From: Anodontia alba | Lineage: Eukaryota; Mollusca; Bivalvia; Lucinida; Lucinidae | Direction: 5' to 3' | NCBI GenBank assembly: GCA_964016985.1 | Contig: OZ024823.1 | Coordinates: 33,626,594-33,690,593, forward strand | Length of the DNA stretch: 64,000 nt | Shown: positions 41,081-51,774 of the stretch, piece by piece | Layout: each line of letters begins with the position of its first letter | How positions within the stretch are numbered: position 1 is the stretch's first letter | Notes under the pieces: model-generated | What the model was told of the DNA's origin: nothing | The model's database searches: none | What the model saw: the letters and a program-made list of their open reading frames with translations, nothing else | Made by a program: the position numbers and the translations under genes

Positions 41081-41669
41081 TAGCGAGAAATCTACCAAGT
41101 GTATCCAGTCTCCTTAATAGAAATATATTTTCTACATGCAAACATGCAAATATGAAGGCGAATGATCATAAATGAATGATCAGCAGAATTTGATGTGTTT
41201 GGGGTATGAGTAAAGTATTTAAAAGGCAACTAGATACTAAATTGATCAAAGTAGGATTTGTTTAAGACTCCAAAACCTTCGGAAGTAGAGAATTTGAAAT
41301 CAAGTGATAAATCTTGACACATTCAATTCACACACACGCAATGGAAATCATTAAAAATGTATAAATCTGCTATTTTCTGGGGTTTTAAACAACTATAATT
41401 GGATTATTCCCGATCACAGTTTCGGCCCAAATAACTTCGCAGGAATGTTTTACAGATTAAGTAAGTATAATGTGTCTAGCAATACGTATTAAGCAACGCT
41501 TCTATCTTAGCTTTCATTTCCATTTACTTTGTTATACATGTATTATTATGACATTTATTGAATTGTTTTATTTTACAAAAAAAAAAAAAATGTAGTTTAA
41601 TATAAATTTTGTAATATTAGTATCCTGTGAGATTTTTTTTTACAAAGTCACTTGATTTATTGAGGGCAT
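41081..41669. other. No recognised feature
   Basis: AT-rich with an A run at about 41577-41590. Confidence 0.45.
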
Positions 41670-41737
41670 TCTGGATATCTCGCAGACTCAGAAGATGGTT
41701 AATCAAGTCCTACCTAGTAGTTAGAGGTCACGCCTAT
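41670..41737 (+). repeat. Direct repeat flanking MITE-A copy p (left)
   Basis: 68 bp beginning TCTGGATATCTCGC and ending TCACGCCTAT, immediately against the MITE. The matching 69-bp repeat starts directly after the MITE at 42019. Confidence 0.88.
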
Positions 41738-42018
41738 CATCACGGAAACACGCCTATATAGTTTTGACCCCCTTAAATCCCACTTTTATACATTAAAACC
41801 GAGGTTTATAGGGGTATACATTAGTTTTCTTATTTCTGCTCAAAAACATAGATTGTGGGTACTCGATAGAACCGCCTCGCGAGGCGGTTCTAATGAGTAC
41901 CACAATTTATGTTTTGAGCAAAATATGAAAAAATATCAGAGTTTTTATCTGAAAATTTTGAATTTTGGAGGTGAAATTTTCTATATACATGTATTTGAAT
42001 AACCGTGTCTTCGTAATG
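41738..42018 (-). mobile_element. MITE-A copy p, between long direct repeats
   Basis: CATCACGGAAACACGCC to CGTGTCTTCGTAATG in reverse orientation. The central loop is reduced by one base (GCCTCGCGAGGC) and the stem has small losses. Confidence 0.9.
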
Positions 42019-42087
42019 TCCGGATATCTCGCAAGACTCAGAAGATGGTTAATCAAGTCCTACCCAGCAGTTAGAGTTCACGCCTAT
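42019..42087 (+). repeat. Direct repeat flanking MITE-A copy p (right)
   Basis: 69 bp, TCCGGATATCTCGCAAG to TTCACGCCTAT, differing from the left copy by about five substitutions or indels. Confidence 0.88.
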
Positions 42088-43218
42088 ATATCTGAGTAGC
42101 GCCATAAGAGAGGGGTGTCTTTGGCGTAGAGGCGACCTGTAAAAATCCATATCACCCAACAGATCCGTATAATCTAAGAATGACTTCAATTTCTTCTGTT
42201 TATAGCACGCAGTTTTGCCAAACAGCCACCAGATTTAACATACCACATTACGACAATCTGTTTTCGTGTTACCAACCTAATAACTTATTAACAAATAGTT
42301 CCCTGCTAACGCTTGCAATGTTACAATCTGAATTTAAACTCTGATACTCATAATAAGTGAATAAATAAATAAATAAATAAAAAAATAAAAAACATTTAAA
42401 GATATAAGATTTTAATCTTAAAGTGCAATAACGGCGAATGAATATGAATACTCCAATAAAACGCGCCCAATCTACAGCGTTGGGTAAAATGTAATCAGCG
42501 CCGTGGTCCTTGTAAACACCAAAAAGCACTGTTTCTATAGAACAGGACCGAACAGGAGCCATCAAGTACCGAAAAGGACTTTATAAATATGATATTACCA
42601 TAATTACATTTTTACATTTTAAAACCTAAAATGCAAAATGCTAGAAACAGGTCAGTGTCCCGGCTTTCTGCTCTCAGATTACAGTTTACAAAGAAATTTG
42701 TATACTGTTTATGTGTGGTTGTTTTTTAATTTCAGCGTAAATCCAATCAGTTTTAGAGGCCTACAGAATTTCAGGCAACCGCCCCCATCGGCAATCTTAG
42801 TGCTTTGCTGTTTCACCTGAATTGTATTCTATTGAAATAACTATTATAACCTTAAAACACTAGCTATGTCGCCTCATGAGACACGCGTTATTTTTTTTTA
42901 CCTGATAGGTCACGCATTTAACAATATCAAGTTTTCTGTTGAGCACTAACCTAGTTATTTTCAAACAACGTGTTGGCGAAATTCCATTGAGACTTCGCAA
43001 ACAGATACACCCTTCTTAGATTATACAGTAATATCTTTAACATGTCTTTTCTATAAATGCAACAATTTATATCAATGTGTCCAGATGAAAATTAATTGAA
43101 GTTTCGTGATGTCTGATATTCTTCTATTGAATCAATTAAGAAATGAAACTTTCTTAAATCTATTTAAATTTATCTTATAAAATCCGTCTGGGTTCAGCTA
43201 GTTCCTTTTTAAACAGAA
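42088..43218. other. No recognised feature; short AAAT microsatellite
   Basis: (AAAT)n at about 42358-42390. Frames of 60-98 codons lack motifs. Confidence 0.4.
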
Positions 43219-43497
43219 CATTACGAGAACTTGCCTATTCAAATATATAGAAAAATTTCACCTCTAAAAACTGAAAATTTACAGATAAAAAAAATAATAT
43301 TTTTCATATCACTGCTCAACAGCTAGATTGTGGGTACTCGTTAGGACCGCCTGGGCAAGGCGGTTCTAACAAGTACCCACATTCTATATTTTTGAGCAGA
43401 AATATGAAAAATAATGTATACCCCTGTAAACCCCAGTTTTACTATATAAAAGTGGGGTTTAAGGGGGTCAAAATTATACAGGCGTGTTTTCATGATG
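43219..43497 (+). mobile_element. MITE-A copy q
   Basis: CATTACGAGAACTTGCC to GGCGTGTTTTCATGATG. The stem has mismatches (GACCGCCTGGGCAAGGCGG). The right arm with TATATAAAAG is intact. Confidence 0.88.
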
Positions 43498-43530
43498 CTG
43501 TGGGAAGTGAATATGTGCTTAAATTGTATA

Positions 43531-43567
43531 AGAATAAAGCGAAGCCAAGTTCTTCTGTACAATATAT
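43531..43567 (+). repeat. 37-bp direct repeat flanking MITE-A copy r (left)
   Basis: AGAATAAAGCGAAGCC to TCTGTACAATATAT, ending flush against CATTACG. The right copy is at 43889-43925 with a single difference (GCA for GCG). Confidence 0.9.
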
Positions 43568-43888
43568 CATTACGAAAACACGCCTATTCAAATATACTGA
43601 AAATTTTACCAACAAAAAAATGAAAATTTTCAGATAAAAATTCGGACATTTTTCATATCTCTGCTCAAAACATAGATTGTGGGTACTCGTTAGAACCGCC
43701 TCGTGCTGCTCAAAAACTTAGGTTGTGGGTACTCGTTGGAACCGCATTGTCGAGGCGGTTCCAACGAGTACCCACAATCTATATTTTGAGTAAAACTATG
43801 AAAAATATCAGATTCTTTTTAAACTCAACATTTTCATTTTTCGGTGATAAAATTTTCCGTATATTTCAATAGGCACGTTTTCGTAATG
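43568..43888. mobile_element. MITE-A copy r: left-left symmetric chimera
   Basis: It starts as a plus-strand left arm (CATTACGAAAACACGCC) up to CCGCCTCGTG, then switches to GCTCAAAAACTTAGGTTGTG, a reverse-oriented element, and ends with another left arm (GGCACGTTTTCGTAATG). Both ends are therefore left ends, and the right arm with the TATA string is absent. The second part shares the variant CTTAGGTTGTGG with copy u. Confidence 0.88.
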
Positions 43889-43925
43889 AGAATAAAGCAA
43901 AGCCAAGTTCTTCTGTACAATATAT
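43889..43925 (+). repeat. 37-bp direct repeat flanking MITE-A copy r (right)
   Basis: AGAATAAAGCAAAGCC to TCTGTACAATATAT, beginning directly after CGTAATG. Confidence 0.9.
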
Positions 43926-43991
43926 GCTGCTTAAATTTTTATTTCGTTTACGCACACCAAATTATTCTGCAGCTTTTAAGCACACACTAAC

Positions 43992-44220
43992 GTTAATCCA
44001 TTTATGCGTAGCGTCACCAAATCGGACGTCACCAAACATAGTCGACTTAGATCAGACGACGCGTTTTGCGGCGTCCGATCAGGCTCTACACTGTTTGCAT
44101 TGAATTCAGGAATTCTTATAAAACATAGTATTAATAATACTAACTAGACCTCCCTTCTTCTTGATATGGAGCCGTCCAAAGAGTTAGGTAGAGGAGTTCG
44201 TTCGGCACAAATGGGTTTAC
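43992..44220. mobile_element. Family AB MITE, copy 2
   Basis: Ends CCATTTATGCGTAGCGTC and GGCACAAATGGGTTTA. The GCAAACAGTG-type core is diverged at its left (CCAAACATAGTCGAC) and normal at its right (CTACACTGTTTGC). Confidence 0.7.
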
Positions 44221-44403
44221 CTACCTATGTGAAATGTACTTATTGTACTTGTAAGCCATCGCCTTTGATTAGACGTTTTACATAAACTTAATAAACCTTG
44301 ACAAAAGGCCTTCTTAGAAGTGACCACAATATACGTTTTCATGGAATAGTAAACAATTTATTTATCATGATACCCCACCTACATAGAGCTATGTCGGATA
44401 TAA

Positions 44404-44689
44404 CATTACGAAAACACGCCTATTCAAATTCATGGACAATTTCACCACCAAAACCTGAAAGTTTTCAGATAAAGAAATTCTGATATTTTTTTTTTCTTAT
44501 TTCTGCTCTAAAACATAGATCGTGGGTACTTGTTAGAACCGTCTCGCCGAGGCGGTTCTAACGAGTACCCACAATCTATGTTTTAGAGCAGAAATAAGAA
44601 AAATAATATATACCCCTGTAAACCCCAGTTTTACTATACAAAAGTGGGGTTTAAGGGGGTCAAAATTATGTAGGTATGTTTTCGTAATG
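44404..44689 (+). mobile_element. MITE-A copy s
   Basis: CATTACGAAAACACGCC to GGTATGTTTTCGTAATG. Both stem edges carry the paired variant CTCTAAAACATAG / CTATGTTTTAGAG, another compensated change. TATA string altered to TATACAAAAG. Confidence 0.9.
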
Positions 44690-45010
44690 ATATTTCGACT
44701 ATATAATATGCAGCAAATGATGGCAATTTGTGTATATCGCATACCGAGACATATTTATGCAGTCTATAAGATTAAAAAAATAACAAAACAAATCGAAATC
44801 AAGTTTGAAATCTAAAAACCTGACAGTACACCATAGTATATTTCTGTGTAAACATTATATCATGGAGACAGAAACAAATGGGTCTAAACACATACAGACT
44901 TACATAATGGTAATATAATGATACAACAACTCCGTGGACCGGTCTATTTCCAAAAGCAGGGTGTCTAGTATGTTTTGTTATTTCTAAGTTTTATAGAAAC
45001 TCTTGTAGTT
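44690..45010. other. No recognised feature
   Basis: AT-rich spacer without repeats that I can identify. Confidence 0.4.
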
Positions 45011-45400
45011 AATGCAAACAGTGTTGACTTTGCTCAGACGCCGCGTTACATTATGAAAACATGCCTATGCAAATATGTAGAAAAATTCACTTTCAAAATC
45101 TGAAAAAAATTTAGATAAAAACCTCTGATATTTTTCATATTTCTACTCAAAACATAGATTGTGGGTACTCGTTAGAACCGCCTCGGCAAGGCGGTTCTAA
45201 CGAGTATCACAATCTATATTTTTGAGCAGAAATAAGAAAAATAATGTATACCCCTGTAAACCCCAGTTTTACTATATAAAAGTGGGGTTTAAGGGGGTCA
45301 AAATTATATAGGCATGTTTTCGTAATGGTGGCGTCCGATCTAGGTCCGCACTCTTTGCCAATTACCGTTTTAGGGGTTTCCAGACTAAAATGGCTTAAAG
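45011..45400. repeat. GCAAACAGTG-core repeat split by MITE-A copy t
   Basis: The left stem GCAAACAGTGTTGAC...CAGACGCCGCG (45014-45048) and the right stem GGCGTCCGATC...CACTCTTTGCC (45329-45360) are separated exactly at the hairpin centre by the MITE. The right flank (GTTTTAGGGGTTTCCAGAC) is family T-like. Confidence 0.75.
45049..45327 (+). mobile_element. MITE-A copy t, in the centre of another palindrome
   Basis: CATTATGAAAACATGCC to GGCATGTTTTCGTAATG. Centre GCCTCGGCAAGGC. TATATAAAAG present. Confidence 0.9.
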
Positions 45401-45548
45401 GCTATATAACACTATTAAAGGTTTGTTTCTATTCGCTTCGCAGCTTCGTTTTGTGTTGTGTCCTGTTCGTTGTCCTATTGATGTGTTTACTGGATTCTGC
45501 TAGCATTGTGGGAAAGATGGAGCTGGTTGCTTTGCTTTTCTTTGATTT

Positions 45549-45830
45549 CATCACGAAAACATGCCTATATAATTTTGACCCCTTTAAACCCCTCTTTTAT
45601 ATAGTAAAATTGGAGTTTACATGGGTATAAATTATTTTTCTTATTTCTGCTCAAAAACTTAGGTTGTGGATACTCGTTAGAACCGCATCGGCGAAGCGGT
45701 TCTAACGAGAGTCCACAATCTATATTTTGAGCAGAAATATGAAAAAATATCAGAGTTTTTTATCTGAAGATTTTCAGTTTTTTAAGATATTTTTTTTTCT
45801 ACATATTTGAATATGCATGTTTTCGTAATG
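45549..45830 (-). mobile_element. MITE-A copy u
   Basis: Reverse orientation. Carries the CTTAGGTTGTGG variant and an asymmetric centre (CCGCATCGGCGAAGCGG). The variant is shared with the second half of copy r. Confidence 0.9.
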
Positions 45831-46087
45831 TATGGCTTGTGCACCGTCTGTCTTGGTTTGTTTTCCTTTCCTCTTTGTGTCATTGATAGGTTATGTTCTC
45901 TGATTGTGGCTCTTCCTCGACAGCTTCTATATTATTTTACATTTACAAGCGTTGGAAGAAATTATTTGAATACACGTTTCGTTTACGCTATCCATTTTTT
46001 CTGTAACTAAATGAAAAATAAATCAATTTGATTTATTTACTTTTAAGCAGATGCTTGATTTCACAAACTGAAAATCTTATATACACA
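45831..46087. other. No recognised feature
   Basis: A 67-codon frame (45807-46010) begins within the MITE end and has no motif. Confidence 0.35.
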
Positions 46088-46089
46088 TA

Positions 46090-46422
46090 CAGTCGACTCC
46101 CGTTATCTCGAACTCCAAGGGACTCTATGAAACACTTCGAGATATCCGTACTTCGACATATCAGATTTGCAGAACTGACGGAAACAATTAATCGAACAAC
46201 CAACTTAAACAGAATGAATATGTAATTTGACTCCTAAGTTAAAGATCTATTGAAAATATTGTGGAAAAGAGGAGAAATTGCTCCTAAGGAGCAATTTCTC
46301 CTCTTTTCCACAATATTTTGTTGCCTTTTGGTAGATCTCTGTGTTAAAGCAGGGACCAGATTTTCACTTCGAGATAAGCGGTTAGTCGAGATAAGCGAGT
46401 TCGAGATAACGAGAGTCGACTG
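46090..46422. mobile_element. pogo/Tigger-like MITE
   Basis: Bounded by TA on each side. Ends CAGTCGACTCCCGTTATCTC and GAGATAACGAGAGTCGACTG are inverted and resemble Tigger-type termini. The centre is a perfect palindrome around AAATTGCTCCTAAGGAGCAA. It is distinct from family R in both ends and core. Confidence 0.88.
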
Positions 46423-46512
46423 TATTTGATAACATCAGTTACGGGATCATTACTTAAACCATGGCTGAGGACACAAACTGATACTGCAATGGTTGAGTCA
46501 TGCTATGCTTCA

Positions 46513-47045
46513 TGGCTTGGTCCGCCGTGATTCAACTTTGGGTTTTCATTTACTCTGGCATACAGTAGAATTAGCCATGAGTACTCGTCTTTGTTTATTA
46601 TAGTGATTAATTTGATGTTTATGTTTTCGCTTTGATGCATTGACTGAGTTGGGAGCCTTTATGCGAACCGAATTTTATGTATTTCTGTATTAAGAGTAGC
46701 ATCGGGACTCAGAGTGAAGTTGGCTAGCTGTAAAAGTGCTTTAAACCCCGCGGTGGTTTACTCTACTGACCGTTCTAAGGCGGTGGTCCCGGTGTTAGCC
46801 TTACTCTTTGTTGCGCTGTGGTTTATTCTACGAGGCGATGTGTTTTATGTCTTACCTTGTGTTATTTTGTTCTTGTGTTTTTCAGTCCTTCTAGCATTGC
46901 GATTACCTCGCTTGGGGAAGAGAGAGCTAACCTTGGTGCTTTTCGTACGTTTGTTCGATTTGTGCTTGTTTGGGTTTGTCGGTTTCCTCTTCCTCTTGGT
47001 GTCTGGGAAGGGCTGCAGTTTGTGATTGTGGCACTCACTAGACTT
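46513..47045 (+). repeat. Family Y interspersed repeat, copy 2 (inverted to copy 3)
   Basis: Starts near GGCTTGGTCCGCCGTG and ends near TTGTGATTGTGGCACTCAC. It contains a 103-codon hydrophobic frame (46714-47025: LALLFVALWFILRGDVFYVL) whose equivalent is readable in the 49.4-kb copy. Frame conservation between copies is partial. Confidence 0.7.
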
Positions 47046-47586
47046 TTCTCTTACCTTTTTTTCATGGTTTCATTTACTATAGCTTCAGTGGAATAGACTT
47101 AAAACTTGTGTGAAATGATGAATAGATATACGGCTTTGGTAACGAACATAATGTACCGTCAAGCAAAGTGATGGTTTGCAGTCGGATTGAAAACAGTATG
47201 CCTATATCGCTGGTGCAAATACAACAGATACAAATAATCTAATATATCTTACACGAGCTATAGCAACTAGCTGTGACAAGATCATAAAAACCTCTTCACA
47301 TGTCACACAAACATTGTCTTTTATTTCTTATTTAGAGAAAGAGAATGGTTTTGAGATAAAATAGCAACATAAAAGGACAAGTTTTCTATAACAGACTAAT
47401 GAACGAAACAGAACAACAGCAGGGGACCCACCAATAAATGGATAACAAGAAGACTGTTCGGGGGCCTAAAAGTTTGAACGAGGACTCTACCCTGCCCTTT
47501 GTCCTGATGCAGCTCCAACAATACACAATCGCCTAGCCTATGCATATAATCCATTCCATGAACACATAACCAAATCCCAGTAGTCA
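47046..47586. other. No recognised feature
   Basis: No convincing frame or repeat. Confidence 0.4.
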
Positions 47587-47665
47587 TTCTTTGTAAATCT
47601 ATAGCGGGCTGTTATCGGGTAGCTGACGGGCCAATAACGGCCCGCTATAGATTTATCAAGAATGC
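47587..47665. repeat. Family AC palindrome, copy 2
   Basis: AATCTATAGCGGGCTGTTATC pairs with AATAACGGCCCGCTATAGATT (written from its two edges), with a GGTAGCTGACGGGCC centre that has lost one side. Followed by AGAATGCTAGCTGGG as in the other copies. Confidence 0.7.
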
Positions 47666-47694
47666 TAGCTGGGTTTTAGCTCACTTGAATAGAT

Positions 47695-47940
47695 GAGAAC
47701 CCAAAATAAAAATCTTAAAGGTTGCCTTTGGAACCAAAGAACACACCACAGAACGAAAATCGGAGACTTGTATTAAGTCACTTTACATGCAACTATGCAG
47801 ATTGCGAAGCTGCATACGCCCTAGCATCGGCTTAATTAAGAGGTGTTCGATTTTCAAAGTAACTAGAATGGGCTCAGTAATCCCAAAGGAAATAAAAATA
47901 TATTCTGCACTGTAGTAAGACGTTTTACGACCGTCACACC
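47695..47940 (+). repeat. Family AA repeat, copy 2
   Basis: AAAGGTTGCCTTTGGAACC, GAACGAAAATCGGAGAC, GCTGCATACGCCCTAGC, GTTCGATTTTCAAAGTAAC and GAAATAAAAATATATTCTGC. Confidence 0.65.
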
Positions 47941-48269
47941 ACACTATACACCTTACACTACAGTCAGAATATTGTTACAGTAAAGCAAAAGAATGTTTAC
48001 AATTGGGGAATCGAAATCCAATGTACTGCCTGCCATTCAGCTTTGTAAGAAAATGAATGTTTTCTTATTGCAGTGTCAATACATGCATTATTCCAATTTA
48101 TCATTTTGCGTCTGGCCTATCACATCATTCACTAATGTGTTTAATGCAGCATATAGTTCCCAAGCGTCATCGCATCTGTTTTTGATTAAAGTTTCTCCTT
48201 GTTCTATTTCGTTTCCAAGGTTTACCTTTATTGTACTTTTCGTAAGCTACAGTCGAACTGCAGACACAC
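47941..48269. other. No recognised feature
   Basis: A 103-codon frame (47993-48304) ends in the following MITE and shows no motif. Confidence 0.35.
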
Positions 48270-48431
48270 CATTACGAAAACAAGCCTCGGCGATACGGTT
48301 CTAATTAGTACCACAATCTATATTTTTAGGCAAAAATAAGAAAAATAATGTATACTCCTGTAATCCCCAGTTTTACTATATAAAAATGGGGTTTAAGGGG
48401 GTCAAAATTATATAGGCATGTTTTCTAGATG
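48270..48431 (+). mobile_element. MITE-A copy v, left-arm deletion
   Basis: CATTACGAAAACAAGCC is followed directly by TCGGCGATACGGTTC: the whole left arm and left stem are deleted, leaving about 162 bp. The right arm is complete (TATATAAAAA variant) and ends TTTTCTAGATG. Confidence 0.88.
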
Positions 48432-48469
48432 CCATAACCTTTGGTTATAGATATTTTAGTTCTAACCAT

Positions 48470-48665
48470 TGAGGGTTAATCGTAGAGCCAGGTCAATAAT
48501 CTAGGGATGTCTTTTCTGCCTTCTATAAATAATAGGTTGAGTGTATTCATTAGAATCGCCTAAATGAGGCGATTCTAATGAGTATACACAAAATACATAT
48601 ATGTGATAAGATAAGAAGGTTTTCCTAAAATATCCCTAAATATTTGTTGTTTGAGTTATCGGAAA
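48470..48665 (-). mobile_element. Family R-related MITE, second subtype
   Basis: The core GTATTCATTAGAATCGCC / GGCGATTCTAATGAGTATAC is present with a CTAAATG loop. The flanking AATATTTAGGGATATTTT (minus strand) matches the copy at 548-848. Ends not clearly preserved. Confidence 0.6.
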
Positions 48666-48800
48666 ATTAAATAGGGACTCCAAAATAAGTTCAAATCAGC
48701 AACGATAAACGAACAATTGCTATTCATGGAAGTTTTACTGATATATGAGGGGGTAACAAAATGTAAATAACATTGTTCGAAGTTCTCCGTTTATAATATT

Positions 48801-49097
48801 TTGCGTACATTTCGAAAAAAAAATCTATCATTGAAATCAATTCATGCAGTGAAATCACCGCGTCACTTCGACGTTGACATTAATCGTATACGTATTAAGC
48901 AAAAATGTCAGAGTAAAAATGTCAAGAAACCCAAAATGCAACATCATAAGTACCGTTCTCTTCATGTATTTAATGAAACACGTGCTAAATCGAGTGTTAT
49001 AAAATGTCAGACAATCTCATTAGATAACCAGAGAGGTCGTCGATATCAGTTGTTGCATTTAAATTTGTCGAAATATCATATTTTAACGATATTTTAA
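48801..49097 (+). CDS. Unidentified 98-codon basic open frame
   Basis: A lysine/arginine-rich frame (MRTFRKKNLSLKSIHAVKSP, later KCQSKNVKKPKMQHHKYRSL) with a stop at 49095. It is not part of any repeat recognised here. No domain is recognised; the composition could reflect AT-rich chance sequence. Confidence 0.18.
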   Translation: MRTFRKKNLSLKSIHAVKSPRHFDVDINRIRIKQKCQSKNVKKPKMQHHKYRSLHVFNETRAKSSVIKCQTISLDNQRGRRYQLLHLNLSKYHILTIF

Positions 49098-49380
49098 TGC
49101 CAAAATGATCTTCTTTAAAATGGCATGTTTTACTATTTTTTTTTTCTTTAGATATTTTCTTTGAAATTAACAGTGCAACATTTTAAGCGTATATAGTATT
49201 TTGTATCATAAACCAAATCATGATACAGTATATATATTTTTAAATTTCAGAACGACAGAAAGAAGAAAGAAAGACGAATGAAAGCCGTCATATACCGTTA
49301 TATTTAAACCTAAGAATTTATTTGATGCCTGTAACTTGTTTAATTCTTTTAATATAGAAAAAAAGGTACGAGAAAAGTCC
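49098..49380. other. No recognised feature
   Basis: AT-rich spacer. Confidence 0.4.
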
Positions 49381-49893
49381 GTGGGAGTGCCACAATCACA
49401 AACCGCAGCCCTTCCCAGACACCAAGTGAAGAGGAAACCGACAAATCCAAACAAGCACAAATGGAACAAACGTACGAAAAGCACTAAGATTAGCTCTCTC
49501 TTCCCCAAACGAGGTAATCGCAATGCTAAAAGGACTGAAAAACACAAGAACAAAATGGCAAGGTAAGACATAAAACAAATCGCCTCGTAGGATAAACCAC
49601 AAAGCAACAGAGAGTGAGACTAACACCGGGACCACCGCCTTAGAGCGGTCAGTAGGGTTAAAGCACTTTTACAGCTAGCCAACTTCATCCTGGGTCCCGA
49701 TGCTACTCTTAATATAGAAATACATAAAAACAATCGGTTCGCATAAAGGCTCCCAACTCAGTCAGTGCATCAAAGCGAAAACACAAAAATCAAATTAATC
49801 ACTATAATAAACAAAGACGAGTACTCATGGCTAATTCTGCTGTATGCCGGAGTAAATGAAAACCAATAGTTGAACCACGGCGGGCCAAGCCAA
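49381..49893 (-). repeat. Family Y interspersed repeat, copy 3
   Basis: Inverted partner of 46.513-47.045 kb, separated by 2.3 kb. CGGGACCACCGCCTTAGAGC and GCATAAAGGCTCCCAACTCA are shared. The minus-strand frame (about 49607-49218) carries the same VLLALRLPRLGKREL peptide as the partner. Confidence 0.7.
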
Positions 49894-50489
49894 AGACACC
49901 ACGTCTATGTGTTACAGGCATTACGCGAAATTATTCCTAAATATATTATAACATTGAAACATACTGCCTGATCAACGTTTTAATTAGCTATCCTAGTGTA
50001 AGGAAACACTTTTACATTACTAAAGAAAACCTTTTATATTATATTCTGGCTTATCAAAAGTGTGCATAATAATATACACATATGTGAAAAGTTTAGACTA
50101 TGGTGAAAAGAGAGAAATAATAATTAAAAAAAAAATGCCGAAAGACAAAAGTACCTCGAACACTAGACCATTATAAGAAATATTACGGTTATTTAACAGG
50201 AGAACACACATGTACACTTAAACATAAATTTCAAACATTCACGCTCAATCAAAACAGCCGATATTCATGATGGGATAGACAAAAAGGCGAACATATCTAG
50301 CAGTGACACATGGCTTTTATTAAGCATTATTTTTCTTACTAATTTCCGTGTAAGTCAAGATAATTTGTCATCAATACCACTTCTATAGACGTTTGAAGTT
50401 TGGCCCTCAATCCATGCCTGAAAAACATCCATAGGAGCAGTTTGATCTGAATATACTGAATATATTGTTTGCTCGTAAACGTCTGTCCG
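49894..50489. other. No recognised feature
   Basis: AT-rich; nothing assigned. Confidence 0.4.
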
Positions 50490-51720
50490 AATATTCGAAT
50501 TTCAACAATATCTTAGGGCAAAGCAAGCAAAATCAGACTTTCATGTACTATAGGCGACAACCAGATAACAGCTTACCAGAGCAGTTTAACCCAATCAACC
50601 CCGCAAACCAAACAAAGTTTTTTCAAACAGTGTAGATCCAGATGAGACGGCTCTAGCCGTCTCATCAGGATCTACATTGTTTGCCATTTTGCTTTTTTTA
50701 GAAAGCCAGTTTTGAACAATGGACAATCATTCATTTCAACAATCGTAGAGCAAAAGCAAGCAAAGTCAGACTTTCTGCATGTACTATAGGCAACAACCAG
50801 ATAACAGCTTACCAGCGCAGTTTAACACAATCAACCCCGAAACCAAATAAAGTCTTTTTCAAACAGTGTAGATCCAGATGAGACGACTTTAGCCGTCTCA
50901 TCAGGATCTACATTGTTTGCCATTTTGCTTTTTTTTTTTTTGAAAGCCAGTTTTGAACGATGGACAATCATCCATTTCAACAATCGTAGGGCAAAAGCAA
51001 GCAAAATCAGACTTTCTGCATTTACTATAGGCACATCCAGATAACAGCATATCAGCGCAGTTAAAACCTATCAACCCTGTAAACCAAAACGACTTTTTAA
51101 AACATTATAGATCCAGATGAGTCGTCTCATCAGGATCTACACTGTTTGCAATTTTGTTTTTGGTTTTTTTGAAAGCCAGTTTTTAATAATGGACAATCAT
51201 GCATTTTAACAATCGTAGAGCAATAGAAAGCAAAATCAGACTTTCTGCATTTACTATAGGCAGCACCAGATAACAGCCTACCTGCGCAGTTTAACCCTAT
51301 CAACCCCGTAAACCAAAAACGACCATTTTTAACAGTGTAGATCCCGATGAGAGGACTCTTTAAGTCGTCTCATCAGGATCTACACTGTTTGCAATTTTGT
51401 TTTAGGTTTTTTGAAAGCCAGTTTTTAACAATGAACAATCGTCCATTTTAACAATCGTAGAGCAACAGCAAGTAAAATCAGACTTTCTGGATTTACTAGA
51501 GGCAGCAACCACATAACAGCTTATCAGCACAGTTTAAACCTATCAACCCTGTTAACCAAAAAAGACGTTTTCAAACATTGTAGATCCAGATGAGACGGCT
51601 CTTTATTAGCCGTCTCATCAGGATCTACACTGTTTGCCATCTTGTTTTTTTTTTTTTTTTTTGTTGTTTTTTTTTGTTTTGTTTTTTTATTTTGAAAGCC
51701 AGTTTTTTTTTTAAATGGAT
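50490..51720. repeat. Tandem array of about five 235-bp units, each with a GCAAACAGTG-type hairpin
   Basis: Unit landmarks are CAACAATCGTAGAGCAAAAGC (split: CAACAATCGTAG, AGCAAAAGC), CAGATAACAGCTTACC, CAATCAACCCCG, the hairpin GTGTAGATCCAGATGAG...CTCATCAGGATCTACA, and a T run before GAAAGCCAGTTTT. Starts fall near 50500, 50737, 50979, 51209 and 51449. Hairpin tips differ between units but remain paired in most. Confidence 0.88.
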
Positions 51721-51774
51721 ATGTCCAAATCTAAAGATGGAGTCCACATCAGAAACTCAGGTGTGAAAGGGTTA

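Noticed and set aside
50490..51720. CRISPR-like array of regularly spaced palindromic repeats
   Set aside because: Whole 235-bp units are repeated including the 'spacers', in an animal genome; it is an ordinary tandem repeat carrying a hairpin.
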